Below are positions 26,326 to 37,019 of a stretch of 64,000 nucleotides of DNA, piece by piece. The first letter of the stretch is position 1, and each line of letters opens with the position of its first letter. The translations under genes and the position numbers were made by a program. Source of the stretch: Microvirga sp. VF16 (GTDB lineage Bacteria > Pseudomonadota > Alphaproteobacteria > Rhizobiales > Beijerinckiaceae); the NCBI RefSeq assembly GCF_016864375.1, contig NZ_CP069354.1, positions 2,563,501-2,627,500 on the forward strand, in the 5' to 3' direction. The notes under the pieces were generated by a model. That model searched no databases, was not told where the DNA came from, and saw nothing but the letters and a program-made list of their open reading frames with translations.

Positions 26326-26796
26326 TCAGGCACCCGCCGCGTCCGCCCAGAACTTGAGGCTGCGGGCATTGACGGGTGATCCTGCGGCTTCGTTCAAGGC
26401 GAGGATGGCCTCGTGAAAGTGCTCGGCCTCCTCCTGGCTGGCAAGCTGCATGAGGCTGTGAATGATCCGGGTGATGCGCAGGTGGTTGTGGTCGTAGGAC
26501 GTTAGCCACCATCGCGTATCCCGGTAGAACCGGAGCATCCGTTCGGTCGCCTTCGCAAGCGTATCCTGGGCGCTGCGGTCCGTCCTGATCGCATCTATTT
26601 CCGCCTGCGTCAGAACCGGAGCTCCAGGCTGGGCGCCGCTACGGGTCTGCAAGGGAAAAAGCCACTGGATGTAGTCATGTACTTCTTCCAGCTGCTCATC
26701 AGAAAAGCTGAGGACATCGGCCGCAAGACGTCCCCTGCCATCGTGCCCGGTTCCGGCGAGATAGGCATGGAGAGGCCCTGCAGCTGATCCAGACAT
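26326..26796 (-). CDS. OGFr-like conserved domain protein
   Basis: A 156-residue protein matching the conserved region of the opioid growth factor receptor family (PF04664-type). Family features seen are the YLAGTGHDGRGR start, DEQLEEVHDYIQWLFPL, PGAPVLT, and the WLTSYDHNHLRITRIIHSL helix. The function of bacterial members is unknown. ATG 26796 is the natural start; the upstream extension of the frame is not conserved-looking. It is convergent with the ABC exporter (five bases between stops) and is probably a single-gene unit. Confidence 0.8.
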   Translation of the reverse strand: MSGSAAGPLHAYLAGTGHDGRGRLAADVLSFSDEQLEEVHDYIQWLFPLQTRSGAQPGAPVLTQAEIDAIRTDRSAQDTLAKATERMLRFYRDTRWWLTSYDHNHLRITRIIHSLMQLASQEEAEHFHEAILALNEAAGSPVNARSLKFWADAAGA

Positions 26797-26842
26797 GGTT
26801 TGATCTCCGATCCGGTCACCCAGATTGGAGATTCTCGATGGC

Positions 26843-27706
26843 TTAAGTGAGGAGGCTTGCCGCAAACCGCGCGCAGACGAGGAGCAGGAAGATACCGAAG
26901 GCGACCTCGAGCCGGCGCTTCGAGAGCCGGTGCGCGAGGTGCGCGCCCACCGGCGCCATCCAGGTGCTGGTAGGGATGAACAGCACAAGGCCCAGGAGCG
27001 ACACGTAGCCCAACGCCAGCGGTGGCTGGAAAGCGGTCACAGTGGGATAATCAGCCATATGCGGCCAGCCGGCATAGATGTAGCCGAGCGCCCCCGGGAT
27101 CGAGATCAGGATACCGAGGCCTGAGGAGGTCGCGACCGCCTGATGGATCGGGCGGTTGTAGAAGGTCATGAACAGGTTAGAGAGCTGGCCGCCGCCGATG
27201 CCCATGAGCGCCGAGAGGATGCCGATGAGCCAACCATAGGCGACCATGATCGGCTTTGCCGGCATGTCGAGGCCGAAGCGCCAGGTGTCCTTGCCGAAGA
27301 GCAGGCGGATGGCAGAGATTCCTGCCACAATCACGAAGACGGTCTTGAACAGGTCGGCCGGAGCATAGCGGGCGATGATGCTGCCGATGATGACGCCGAG
27401 CACCACAGGCACGGCCCAGACCCGCAGAATCGTCATGTCAACCGCCCCTTTCGCCCTGTGCGTGTTGAAGGAGCGGATGGAGGTGGGAATGATGATGGCA
27501 AGCGAGGTGCCGACGCAGAGTGGCATGCGAACTTCCTCAGGCACCTCCAGGATGCGGAAGAGTTCGTAGAGGATCGGCACGGCCACGGCGCCACCGCCGA
27601 CACCGAACACGCCGGCGAGCAGGCCGGTGATGGCACCAGCGGCCAGCAGCGCAGCCACGAGCCAAGCCAATTCGAACAGAGGTATGCCAAACATTGGAAG
27701 GTCCAT
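26843..27706 (-). CDS. TauE/SafE family sulfite exporter-like permease
   Basis: About 287 residues with eight to nine predicted membrane helices. It has the family's repeated glycine-rich motifs: GLLAGVFGVGGGAVAVPIL near the N-terminus and SALMGIGGGQLSNLF in the second half. Members export sulfite, sulfoacetate or other organosulfonates. The start is uncertain: ATG 27706 fits the first helix but has no clear ribosome site, and a longer frame reaches 27832. It follows the DUF1028 gene on the same strand and may be co-transcribed with the peptide operon. Confidence 0.85.
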   Translation of the reverse strand: MDLPMFGIPLFELAWLVAALLAAGAITGLLAGVFGVGGGAVAVPILYELFRILEVPEEVRMPLCVGTSLAIIIPTSIRSFNTHRAKGAVDMTILRVWAVPVVLGVIIGSIIARYAPADLFKTVFVIVAGISAIRLLFGKDTWRFGLDMPAKPIMVAYGWLIGILSALMGIGGGQLSNLFMTFYNRPIHQAVATSSGLGILISIPGALGYIYAGWPHMADYPTVTAFQPPLALGYVSLLGLVLFIPTSTWMAPVGAHLAHRLSKRRLEVAFGIFLLLVCARFAASLLT

Positions 27707-27771
27707 CGAGAGAGGAGATCGCCGTAGGATCTTTTTGATCTGTCGGCAAGTGACGCTGTTGCAGGGCTGCC

Positions 27772-28497
27772 CTACGGCGAGGAATTTGCTGCCGGCCGCT
27801 CCTGATATTCGCGCGCCTTCTGGTCGATCCACGACCGATCCGTGATGCCGCCGGGATTGGCGCGGGTTGCCATGGCGTCCATGAAGGCGAGGAAGCGCTC
27901 ATGGGCAACGCCATAGAGGCGACGCAGCTCGTCCAGAGGTTCGGGATGATCGTCGACGCGCAGGTCGAGCATGGGATAGGGCTCGTCGCGCCAGACCTTG
28001 ATGGCAGCGGATTGCTTGCCGCGCTTGTCGCCGCCCTCGGCCTGTCCGGCATCGAGCGCCGTCATGAGACGATCCGCGAAGGGAAGATCCAGGCGCCGCT
28101 TGTAGGTTTCGAGCGTGGCCTCGATGACAGTCGGACCTGCCAGCATGTTGCCGGCCACCGAGACACCTTCATCCGTGAGATGCCCGCACCAGTCGATGCA
28201 GTCCGGTCCCGTATGAGCGGCCGTACGGCCGTCTCGATCGATCACGTGGAGCTGACGGGAACGGCTACCCGGATCCTGCGCCGTGAGGATCGAGACGATT
28301 TCCTCGGCGCTTCGTCCCTCGGCAAGGAGTTTCACGCCGTCCGTGCCGTAGAGCGGATTGACGAGTGCTTGCGTGGCGAGAGCGCCAATCCGTGCCGCGC
28401 CGTGGGGGCAGAGCGCTCCCACGGCGAAGAACTTGGTCGTTACCGCAACGCCGAAGGCGCCGGTCTCGGGATCCTTGGCGATGATCGACCAAGTCAT
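27772..28497 (-). CDS. DUF1028 domain protein (putative Ntn-type hydrolase)
   Basis: A 241-residue DUF1028 protein. The characteristic N-terminus is TWSIIAKDPETGAFGVAVTT, with the adjoining ALCPHGAARIGALATQALVNP and the GMLAGPTVIEA-like middle. The family has an Ntn-hydrolase-like fold and often lies beside peptide transporters and gamma-glutamyltransferases, as here, but has no proven reaction. It starts 12 bases after the gamma-glutamyltransferase stop. Confidence 0.88.
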   Translation of the reverse strand: MTWSIIAKDPETGAFGVAVTTKFFAVGALCPHGAARIGALATQALVNPLYGTDGVKLLAEGRSAEEIVSILTAQDPGSRSRQLHVIDRDGRTAAHTGPDCIDWCGHLTDEGVSVAGNMLAGPTVIEATLETYKRRLDLPFADRLMTALDAGQAEGGDKRGKQSAAIKVWRDEPYPMLDLRVDDHPEPLDELRRLYGVAHERFLAFMDAMATRANPGGITDRSWIDQKAREYQERPAANSSP

Positions 28498-28509
28498 GAT
28501 CTATGCTCC

Positions 28510-30303
28510 TCAACGACCGACCGCATAGGCCTGCATGAGGCGTGGTGTTGCAGCGCCATGCAGCAGGCCGTCCTTGTCGCGGCTGGCCGCCACAAGGCGT
28601 CCGACCGTCCAGGCGGGCGCGACCTCGACCTCGTGACCGCGTGCGCGCAGATCGTCGAGGACCTCCGCGCCATAGGTCTCCTCGGCCATGAGATGGCCGG
28701 GCTTCTGCTCGCGTGGATAGAACGAGGAGGGGAAATGCGCCGTGTGCGACATCGGCTGGTCGATGGCCTCCTGCAGGTTCAGGCCGTGATGGGCATGGCG
28801 CAGGAAGAGGAGAAGCTGCCACTGCTCCTGCTGATCGCCGCCCGGTGAGCCGAAGACCATGTAGGGCTCGCCATCCTTTTCCGCGAGGGTCGGGGTGAGC
28901 GTGGTGCGCGGACGCTTGCCCGGTGCGAGGCTCGCCGGTAGGCCTTCTTCGAGCCAGAACATCTGGGCGCGGGAGTTGAGCATGAAGCCGAGTTCCGGAA
29001 TGACAGGCGAGGATTGCAGCCAGCCGCCCGACGGCATGGCCGCGATCATGTTGCCGAAGCGGTCCACCACGTCGATATGCACCGTGTCGCCGCGCCGCGC
29101 CGAGCGCATGGACTGAAGCGTCGGCTCGCCACCGGAAATCTTCTTGTCGGTGGTAGACAGTTCGCGCAGCGCCTTCAGGGTGCGCTCCACCTGAGCCTCG
29201 TACCCCTCGACGTGGCCGGGCCGCAGCTCAAGGGAGGCCCTGTCCGTGATGAGCTTGCGGCGTTCGTCGTTATAGGCGTCCGACAGCAGCGCCTGGATCG
29301 GAACATCGACGAAGTCCGGATCGCCGTAATAGGCCTCGCGGTCGGCAAAGGCGAGCTTCATGGACTCGACGACCGTGTGGATGAATTGCGCACTGGTCGG
29401 GCCCATAGCGGCGAGATCGAAACCCTTCAGGAGTGCCAATGTCTGCAGGAAGACCGGACCCTGGCCCCAAGGACGGATCTTGTTCACCCGGTAGTTATGG
29501 TAGTCGTAAGTCTGCGGCGCGTCATAGCTTGCGGACCACTTGGCCATATCGTCGGCGGTCAACACGCCGCGATGGCGCGAGCCGCTCTGATCCATGGCTT
29601 CCGTCTTGCGCACGAAGGCATCGATGGCCTCGGCCACGAAGCCCTTGTAAAAGGCGTTGCGCGCTGCTTCGATCTGCGCCTCGCGGTCGCTGCCCCGGGC
29701 CTCGCCTTCGCGGATGATGCGTTTCCAGGTGTCCGCGAGCTGCGGGTTGCGGAAGAGCTGGCGCGGCTTCGGCACCTCGCCTCCGGGCAGGAACACGGCT
29801 GCGGAGGTCGGCCATTCCGTCTCGAAGAACTCCTTCAGGCCCTTGATGGTGTCCGACACGCGCGGCAGCAGGGGGTGGCCCTGTTCAGCGTAATAGATGG
29901 CGGGCTCCAGCACCTCTCTCAGCGAGAGCAGGCCATGGTCGCGCAAAAGCAGCATCCAGGCATCGAATGCGCCGGGCACGACGGTGGCGAGCAGGCCGTT
30001 GCCGGGAATGAGCTTGAGGCCCTCGTTCTTGTAATGCGCGATGGTGGCACCCTGCGGGGCCGTGCCCTGGCCGCAGAGCACTTCGACCTTCTTGGTCTTG
30101 GCCGAGTAGAACACCGTCGGCACCTCGCCGGATGGCCCCACCAGATGCGGTTCGACGACCTGGAGCACGAAGGCGGAGGCGACGCAGGCGTCGAAGGCAT
30201 TGCCGCCTTTCTCCAACATCGACATGCCGGCGGCCGAAGCCAGCCAATGGGTCGAGGTGACGATACCGAAGGTGCCGAGGATCTCGGGCCGTGTCGTAAA
30301 CAT
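28510..30303 (-). CDS. ggt: Gamma-glutamyltransferase family protein
   Basis: A 597-residue Ntn-hydrolase that cleaves gamma-glutamyl bonds (glutathione, gamma-glutamyl peptides) after self-cleavage into two subunits. The N-terminal region has STHWLASAAGMSMLEKGGNAFDA. The predicted processing and nucleophile residue is Thr407 in RRGDTVHIDVVD. The glycine-rich PSGGWLQSSP and GSPGGDQQEQ loops of the active site follow. No signal peptide is obvious, so unlike E. coli Ggt it is probably cytoplasmic and acts on imported substrate. It follows the permease genes of the peptide importer. Confidence 0.88.
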   Translation of the reverse strand: MFTTRPEILGTFGIVTSTHWLASAAGMSMLEKGGNAFDACVASAFVLQVVEPHLVGPSGEVPTVFYSAKTKKVEVLCGQGTAPQGATIAHYKNEGLKLIPGNGLLATVVPGAFDAWMLLLRDHGLLSLREVLEPAIYYAEQGHPLLPRVSDTIKGLKEFFETEWPTSAAVFLPGGEVPKPRQLFRNPQLADTWKRIIREGEARGSDREAQIEAARNAFYKGFVAEAIDAFVRKTEAMDQSGSRHRGVLTADDMAKWSASYDAPQTYDYHNYRVNKIRPWGQGPVFLQTLALLKGFDLAAMGPTSAQFIHTVVESMKLAFADREAYYGDPDFVDVPIQALLSDAYNDERRKLITDRASLELRPGHVEGYEAQVERTLKALRELSTTDKKISGGEPTLQSMRSARRGDTVHIDVVDRFGNMIAAMPSGGWLQSSPVIPELGFMLNSRAQMFWLEEGLPASLAPGKRPRTTLTPTLAEKDGEPYMVFGSPGGDQQEQWQLLLFLRHAHHGLNLQEAIDQPMSHTAHFPSSFYPREQKPGHLMAEETYGAEVLDDLRARGHEVEVAPAWTVGRLVAASRDKDGLLHGAATPRLMQAYAVGR

Positions 30304-30331
30304 GATCTCTTATCCGAAGTTGGCGTTTTAA

Positions 30332-31207
30332 TTACTGTTCGCGGGGATCGAGCGCGTCGCGCAGGCCGTCGCCGAGAAGATTGAAGCCGAGCACGATCAG
30401 GAAGATCGCCGAGCCGGGGAAGATCGACATCCACGGCGCCTGATCCATGAAGTTCTTTGCCGTATTGAGCATGGAGCCCCAGGACGGGTTCGGCGGCTGC
30501 TGGCCGAGGCCGAGGAAAGACAGGCTTGCCTCCGCGATGATGGCGGTAGCGATGGTGAGGGTGCCCTGAACCAGGATCGGCGGCAGTACGTTCGGCAGAA
30601 CGTAGCGGACCAGGATCCAGAAATCGGGCAGGCCAATGGCCCGCGCGCCTTCCACGTAATCCTCCGCCTTCACGGTCAGCACCTGCCCGCGGGTGAGGCG
30701 GATGAAGATCGGCATGGCGGAAAGACCGATGGCGATCATTGCATTGGTGAGGCTCGGGCCGAGAAAGGCCGCGAGTGCGATGGCGAAGATGAGGAAGGGG
30801 ATGGCCAACATGGCGTCGGTGGCGCGGGATATCGCGGCATCGATCCAGCCACCGAAATAGCCGGCGATGAGACCGAACGGCACGCCGAGGACGATGGCGA
30901 TGGTGACCGAGACCACGCCCGCCATGATGGAGGCGCGGGCGCCCCAGAGCATGCGGGAGAGGAGATCGCGTCCGAGTTCGTCGGTGCCGAACCAGAACAG
31001 AGCCGAAGGAGCCTTTCGGATGCTCGTGAAGCTCGGCTTGATCGGGTCGTAGGGCGCGAAATAAGGGCCGACGAGGGCAACGAGAACGAAGAACAGAACG
31101 ATGGCGCCGCCCAGTACGGCACTCTTGTTCTTCAGGAATTTGGCGAGGACGCGGCTGCGCTTCTTGGGCAGCGCGACCTCATCGGCAATAACGGCAGTGG
31201 CGGTCAT
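30332..31207 (-). CDS. ABC transporter permease (DppC/GsiD type)
   Basis: A 291-residue permease with the OppC-type N-terminal helix, WFGTDELGRDLLSRMLWGAR, and an EAA loop around DYVEGARAIGLPDFWI. It pairs with the DppB-type permease, whose stop overlaps its ATG by four bases. Confidence 0.92.
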   Translation of the reverse strand: MTATAVIADEVALPKKRSRVLAKFLKNKSAVLGGAIVLFFVLVALVGPYFAPYDPIKPSFTSIRKAPSALFWFGTDELGRDLLSRMLWGARASIMAGVVSVTIAIVLGVPFGLIAGYFGGWIDAAISRATDAMLAIPFLIFAIALAAFLGPSLTNAMIAIGLSAMPIFIRLTRGQVLTVKAEDYVEGARAIGLPDFWILVRYVLPNVLPPILVQGTLTIATAIIAEASLSFLGLGQQPPNPSWGSMLNTAKNFMDQAPWMSIFPGSAIFLIVLGFNLLGDGLRDALDPREQ

Positions 31208-32151
31208 GCGGCGTGCCTCAGGCGGGGATTGACGAGAACATAAAGGACATCGGCGAGCAGGTTCATGAAGATGAAGCCGACGGCCGTGCAGAGAACGACG
31301 CCCTGCACCACCGCGTAGTCACGGTTGAAGACCGCATCGACGATGAGCTTGCCGAAGCCTGGGATAGTGAAGATCTGCTCCGTGAGAACGGCACCAGCGA
31401 GAAGCTCGCCGAAGAGCAGGGTCGAGAGGGTCACGATCGGCACGAGCGCATTGCGCAGGGCGTGCTTCAGGATGACCTTTCGCGATAGAAGCCCCTTGGC
31501 GCGGGCGGTGCGGATATAGTCGGAGCGCATGACACCCAGCATGGCGCTGCGGGTGTGGCGCATCAGGCTCGCGGCCAAACCCGTACCGAGAACGAAGGCC
31601 GGCATGAGCATGGTCTTGATGTTGAGCCACAGATCTTCGGTCGGCGGCACATAGCCGGAGGCGGGCAGAAGACCCCAGCGGACCGACACCAGCATGATCA
31701 GCATGATGCCCAGCCAGAAATTGGGGATGGATAGGCCCGAGAGGGCGATGACGTTGGCGGTGTAGTCGACCGTCGTTCCCTTCTTCACGGCCGAGATGAT
31801 GCCGGTTGGAATGCCGATGGCGAGCGCTACGATCATGGCCATGATGGCGAGCTCGAGAGTCACAGGCAGCTTGCTCATGATCAGGTCGAGGACCGGGATA
31901 TCGGTACGCAGCGAGATCCCGAGATTGCCCGTCAAGGCGGAGCCGATCCAGGCGAAATACTGAACTGGAAGGGGATCGTCCAGGCGATACTTTTCGCGCA
32001 GGTAGGCAAGCACCTGCGGATCGCGTTCTTCGCCCGCCATGGTGAGAACCGGATCGCCGGGCAGGAGCTTCTGCAGGGCAAAGACCAGGATCGACACGAT
32101 AATCAGCGTCGGGATGGCAATCAGTATTCGTCGTCCGATGTAGCGCAGCAT
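31204..32151 (-). CDS. ABC transporter permease (DppB/GsiC type)
   Basis: A 315-residue permease beginning MLRYIGRRILIAIPTLI, the family's first helix, which sets the start at 32151 against a longer frame to 32211. It also has PVQYFAWIGSALTGNLGISL and the coupling loop DYIRTARAKGL. A strong hairpin (32186-32213) lies between it and the upstream binding-protein gene. Confidence 0.92.
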   Translation of the reverse strand: MLRYIGRRILIAIPTLIIVSILVFALQKLLPGDPVLTMAGEERDPQVLAYLREKYRLDDPLPVQYFAWIGSALTGNLGISLRTDIPVLDLIMSKLPVTLELAIMAMIVALAIGIPTGIISAVKKGTTVDYTANVIALSGLSIPNFWLGIMLIMLVSVRWGLLPASGYVPPTEDLWLNIKTMLMPAFVLGTGLAASLMRHTRSAMLGVMRSDYIRTARAKGLLSRKVILKHALRNALVPIVTLSTLLFGELLAGAVLTEQIFTIPGFGKLIVDAVFNRDYAVVQGVVLCTAVGFIFMNLLADVLYVLVNPRLRHAA

Positions 32152-32185
32152 CAGCTCGTGGAACCCGTGACAAGGAAGGGTAGGG

Positions 32186-32213
32186 GCGTGCCCGGTCGTC
32201 GAACCGGGCACGC
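32186..32213 (-). terminator. 11-bp perfect hairpin between binding-protein and permease genes
   Basis: The arms GCGTGCCCGGT and ACCGGGCACGC enclose six bases, 13 bases after the binding-protein stop. There is no T tract downstream on the minus strand. It probably stabilises or partly terminates the upstream message, as in the first peptide importer operon. Confidence 0.5.
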
Positions 32214-32226
32214 TGTCTTGATCAGC

Positions 32227-33726
32227 TTAGGAAGCGAACTTCACGCCCTTCAGGCGGATCATGCCGTCCGGATAGGGCTTGAAGCCCTGCATCTTCTTCG
32301 AGAGAACGAAGGGCCAGGGCTGATAGTAGGTGTAGATGATCGGCAGGTCCTGCTTCAGGATTTCCTGCGCGGCATCATAGAGCTGCTTGCGCTTGGCTTC
32401 GTCGTTGATGCTGCGTGCTTCGTTGAGCAGCTTGTCCACTTCCGCGTTGCAGTAGCGGCCGTCGTTGAGCGCGCCCTTGCAGGTTGCGAAGGCGTGGATA
32501 TTGCCGTCGGGATCGACGCGGCCCGACCATCCGATGATGTTGGCTTGGAAATTGCCGGCCTGCGCCTCCTTCTGCATGGCAGCGAACTCGGTCGGCCGCA
32601 GCGTGATCTCGAAGCCCGCTTCCGCCGCCATCGCCTGGATGATCTCGGCGATCTGCTGCGTCGTGGTGCTGGTGCCGAAGGTGATCTCGAACTTCACCTT
32701 CTCGGCGCCCGCTTCCTTCAGAAGCTGCTTGGCCTTTGCCACGTCACGCTTGCCGGCGGCGAATTTCGGATTGTTGTAGGGGCTCGCCGCAGGGAAAGGC
32801 TGGCCTGCCGGCGGATAGATGCCGGCGCCCACCACTTCGTTGATCACATCGCGGTCGATGGACAATTCGAGCGCCTGACGAACGCGCTTGTCCTGGCCGA
32901 GCGGCGTCTTGGCCTTGTCGCCATTGTTGGTGTTGATGGTGATGCCCTGATAGCCGATGCCCGTGACGGGCGCGAAGACCAGATTGGCATCGCTCTTCGC
33001 GGCGGGAACATCGCTCGGCGCGAGACGCTCGAGCATGTCGAGGTTGCCCGATTTGAGGTTCGCGAGGCGAACGGTCGTGTCCGGAATGGGCTGGAAGACG
33101 ATGCGGTCGAAGTTAAAGTTCTTCGCGTCCCAGTGCTCCTTGAAGCGCTCCAGAACGATGCGGTCGTTCTGCACACGCTCGACGAACTTGTAGGGGCCGG
33201 AGCAAACGGGCTTCTGGCCGAAATCGGCGGAGGCCATGGCCTTCGGCGACAGGATCATGCCGGCGCGGTCGGAAAGCTGCGACAGCAGGGTCGCGTCCGG
33301 CTGTGAAAGATTGACCTTCACCGTCAGGTCGTCGACAACGTCGACGCTTGCGACCGATGTCAGCTCGCTCTTACGCAAGCTGTCCGGCAGCGTGCGGGCG
33401 CGGTCGAGATTGGCCTTTACCGCGGCGGCATCCATCTTTTCGCCGTCGTGGAAGGTAACGCCCGGGCGCAGCTTGAAGGTGAGCGACTTGCCGTCATCGC
33501 CCCAGCTCCACTCGGTGGCGAGTTCCGGCGTGAACTTCAGTTCGGGTGTGATGTCGACGAGCTTGTTGCACAGCGACGTGAACACGATGCGGCCGACGAA
33601 GGTGCGGGCGCGGTGCGGATCGAGCACGTCGGGATCCTCGTTCAGGCCGATGCGCAAGGTTTGTGCAGAAGCCGCGGTGCTCATCATGAGCCCGGCGGCC
33701 ACGGCAAGGAGCAGTCTCTTCTTCAT
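32227..33726 (-). CDS. ABC transporter substrate-binding protein, family 5 (peptide/glutathione type)
   Basis: A 499-residue exported binding protein. Signal peptide is residues 1-22 (ends ASAQ). Family motifs are TLRIGLNEDPDVLDPHRA at the mature start, GKSLTFKLRPGVTFHDG, and ERFKEHWDAKNF. The ATG at 33726 has a GGAGG eight bases upstream. It is the receptor of the importer formed with the two permeases and two ATPases here. The adjacent gamma-glutamyltransferase suggests glutathione or another gamma-glutamyl compound as ligand, by inference. Confidence 0.92.
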   Translation of the reverse strand: MKKRLLLAVAAGLMMSTAASAQTLRIGLNEDPDVLDPHRARTFVGRIVFTSLCNKLVDITPELKFTPELATEWSWGDDGKSLTFKLRPGVTFHDGEKMDAAAVKANLDRARTLPDSLRKSELTSVASVDVVDDLTVKVNLSQPDATLLSQLSDRAGMILSPKAMASADFGQKPVCSGPYKFVERVQNDRIVLERFKEHWDAKNFNFDRIVFQPIPDTTVRLANLKSGNLDMLERLAPSDVPAAKSDANLVFAPVTGIGYQGITINTNNGDKAKTPLGQDKRVRQALELSIDRDVINEVVGAGIYPPAGQPFPAASPYNNPKFAAGKRDVAKAKQLLKEAGAEKVKFEITFGTSTTTQQIAEIIQAMAAEAGFEITLRPTEFAAMQKEAQAGNFQANIIGWSGRVDPDGNIHAFATCKGALNDGRYCNAEVDKLLNEARSINDEAKRKQLYDAAQEILKQDLPIIYTYYQPWPFVLSKKMQGFKPYPDGMIRLKGVKFAS

Positions 33727-33768
33727 TCTCTCGTCCTCCAATTGTCCTCTAGGTGTCGTCCTCTGAGT

Positions 33769-34865
33769 TCAGGGGCTCGTCGCGACGGGCTTATCCTGCC
33801 GTTCGCGCCAAGTGCGGTAGAGTGCCAAGCGCTTGGCGAGCGCTGCACTCGGGGGCGGTGCGCTGATGGAACCGGCGCCCGCTCCCTGGATTTCACGCCA
33901 GAAATGGCAGGCGACTTGCCGCCCGTCCGGGGCCGTCTCGAGCGCAGGATGCTGCTCCTTGCAGAGAGCGCGGGCATGGGGGCAGCGGGTGTGGAAGCGG
34001 CAGCCGGACGGTGGCGCGGCCGGGCTTGGCACGTCGCCCTGGAGCAGCGCCTTCGGCTGGCGGTTTGTCGGGGACGGTACGGGGATCGCCGCAAGAAGCG
34101 CCTGGGTATAGGGATGCAGCGGGTTGTCGAACAGCGCGTCCGTGTCCGAAAGCTCGACGATCTCACCAAGATACATCACGGCAACGCGGTCGCTCATGTG
34201 CCGGATGACGGCAAGATCGTGCGCCACGATGACGAGGGTCAGCCCGAAGCGGTCCTTGAGATCCTCGAGCAGGTTGATGATTTGCGCCTGGATCGACACG
34301 TCGAGAGCCGAGACTGGCTCGTCGCCGACGATCAGCTTGGGATCGCCTGCGAGCGCCCTGGCGATACCGATGCGCTGCCGCTGGCCACCGGAGAACTCAT
34401 GCGGATAGCGGTCCGCATGGGTCGGCAGAAGGCCGACCGTGCGCATGAGATCCGCCACGCGCTCGCGCTTTTCCCGGCCGGAGGCGAGGTTATGCAGCCA
34501 GATCGGCTCGGCGATGATGTCGCCCACATTCATGCGCGGGTTGAGCGAAGCGTAGGGATCCTGGAAAATGATCTGCAACTCGCGCCGCAGCTTGCGCAGC
34601 TCGGTCTTGCTGAGTTTCAGGATCGAGCGGCCCTCATAGCGTACATCGCCCTCGGTCGCTTCGATCAGGCGCAGCAGGAGGCGGCCCAGGGTGGACTTGC
34701 CACAGCCAGATTCACCCACCACGGCGAAGGTCTCGCCGCGCCGGATGCCCAGTGACACGCCGTCGACTGCACGCACGATTGTGGGCGAGGAGAGCAGACC
34801 GCCGCCACCGAAATGCTTTTTCAGGCCGACGCCTTCGAGAATGATGTCGTCTGCGGGCATCACGC

Positions 34866-34869
<4 letters not shown>
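33769..34869 (-). CDS. ABC transporter ATP-binding protein (DppF type)
   Basis: A 366-residue ATPase with Walker [21 protein letters not shown] after the Q-loop, signature FSGGQRQRI, Walker [13 protein letters not shown], and an HPY domain with [14 protein letters not shown]. The start at 34869 overlaps the DppD-type gene's stop by four bases. The C-terminus extends about 30 residues beyond the usual end. Confidence 0.92.
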
Positions 34870-35916
<1,047 letters not shown>

Positions 35917-35927
<11 letters not shown>

Positions 35928-36684
35928 GGAGACGTTGATCCTCAGTGTTGTCTGAAATTGTTGCTTCTTGGATGGCGCCGTCGGGTAAGGGGCTCGTCAT
36001 GACTTTCAGAAGGCCATCCCGGACGAATGCGAGGTGCTCGCGCATCGCCCGTTCCGCCGCGTGGGCCTCGCGCTGGGCAATGGCTGCGATGACGCGCCGG
36101 TGCTGGTCCACGTAAATCTGCTGCCGGGCGCCGGACCGCGCCCGCTCGCGCAGGATCCGCCAGGTGGTGTCCTGACGGATGCGGTCGACCATGTCGAAGA
36201 TCGCCAGAAGGAGGGCGTTGCCGGCAACCTCCGCAATGGCCCGGTGCAGGGCGCTGTCCCAGAGTTCCCGTCCATCCGCATCGGAGGTCGAGGCGGTTTT
36301 GTCAGCGAGATGCATCAACCGTTCGATGTCGCCATTCGAGGCGCGGAGAGCAGCGAGCCGGGCCAGGGCCGGTTCGATCTCCAGGCGCACATCCATCACT
36401 TCGAGCGGATTGGTTCGCCGGGACAGTTCTTCGAGATTGGCATGCGGCTCGGGCGGGCGAGGTCCGAGAAAGGTGCCCTTGCCCTGATGGCGCCAGATCC
36501 GGCCTTCGGCTTCCAGCACCTCGAGTGCCCGCCTCAGTGCCCGTCGACCGATGCCGATCTGGGCGGCCAGCAACCGCTCGGAGGGGAGGCGCTGCTCCCC
36601 ATCGAGAGAGCTTTCCTCCAGAAGAGCCCGCAACCGCCCGAGGGCGAAGTTGGAGCTATCCGGTAGGGACTCAGGGTTGTCCAT
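35917..36684 (-). CDS. FadR/FCD-type GntR family transcriptional regulator
   Basis: A 255-residue regulator. A winged helix occupies residues about 15-85 (ERLLAAQIGIGRRALRRALEVLEAEGRIWRHQGKGTFLG in outline). An all-helical FCD effector domain follows, containing the usual Asp/His metal-ligand pattern (DSALHRAIAEVAGN). It is the first gene of the peptide importer/Ggt operon and presumably controls it. A 25-bp palindrome at 36785-36809, about 100 bases upstream, is a candidate operator. Confidence 0.88.
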
Positions 36685-36784
36685 GAAGACTTCGCTCCGC
36701 GCGTACTAATCTTGCTGCTGGTATTCCGGGCGCGATCCGTTGTTTCGTAACCCGGGTCTTCGACGAAAGGAAACTAGCTCAACG

Positions 36785-36809
36785 CCGAACCAATTGGCAA
36801 CTGGTTCGG
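36785..36809. promoter_or_regulatory. 25-bp palindrome between the FCD regulator and nasT
   Basis: Outer arms CCGAACCA and TGGTTCGG pair perfectly. Including the inner bases, 11 of 12 positions per arm are symmetric around G36797. It lies in the 335-base stretch (36685-37019) between the divergent regulator and nasT, which otherwise shows no gene. Which gene it controls is unclear. Confidence 0.45.
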
Positions 36810-37019
36810 TGATGGTTCCCTGGTCAAACCCTGCTGATCCATTAGTCGTAGAGGCGAGGGGGTCTATCACCGTGCTTGGAAAGGCTGGGCGGCATTTGCC
36901 TAAAGTTTACGCAACGGGAGTGGTCAATCTGCAGTTCTCCAAGCAAGGAGACTTTGGCCTGAAACTTGCCTCATGCTTTGGTTAGTGGATCATCCTTCGC
37001 AGCGAGAGCGTTCAGGAAT

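Noticed and set aside
36740..36985. 81-codon TTG-initiated frame upstream of nasT
   Set aside because: Contains the 25-bp palindrome and overlaps the candidate nasT start region; no coding signal.
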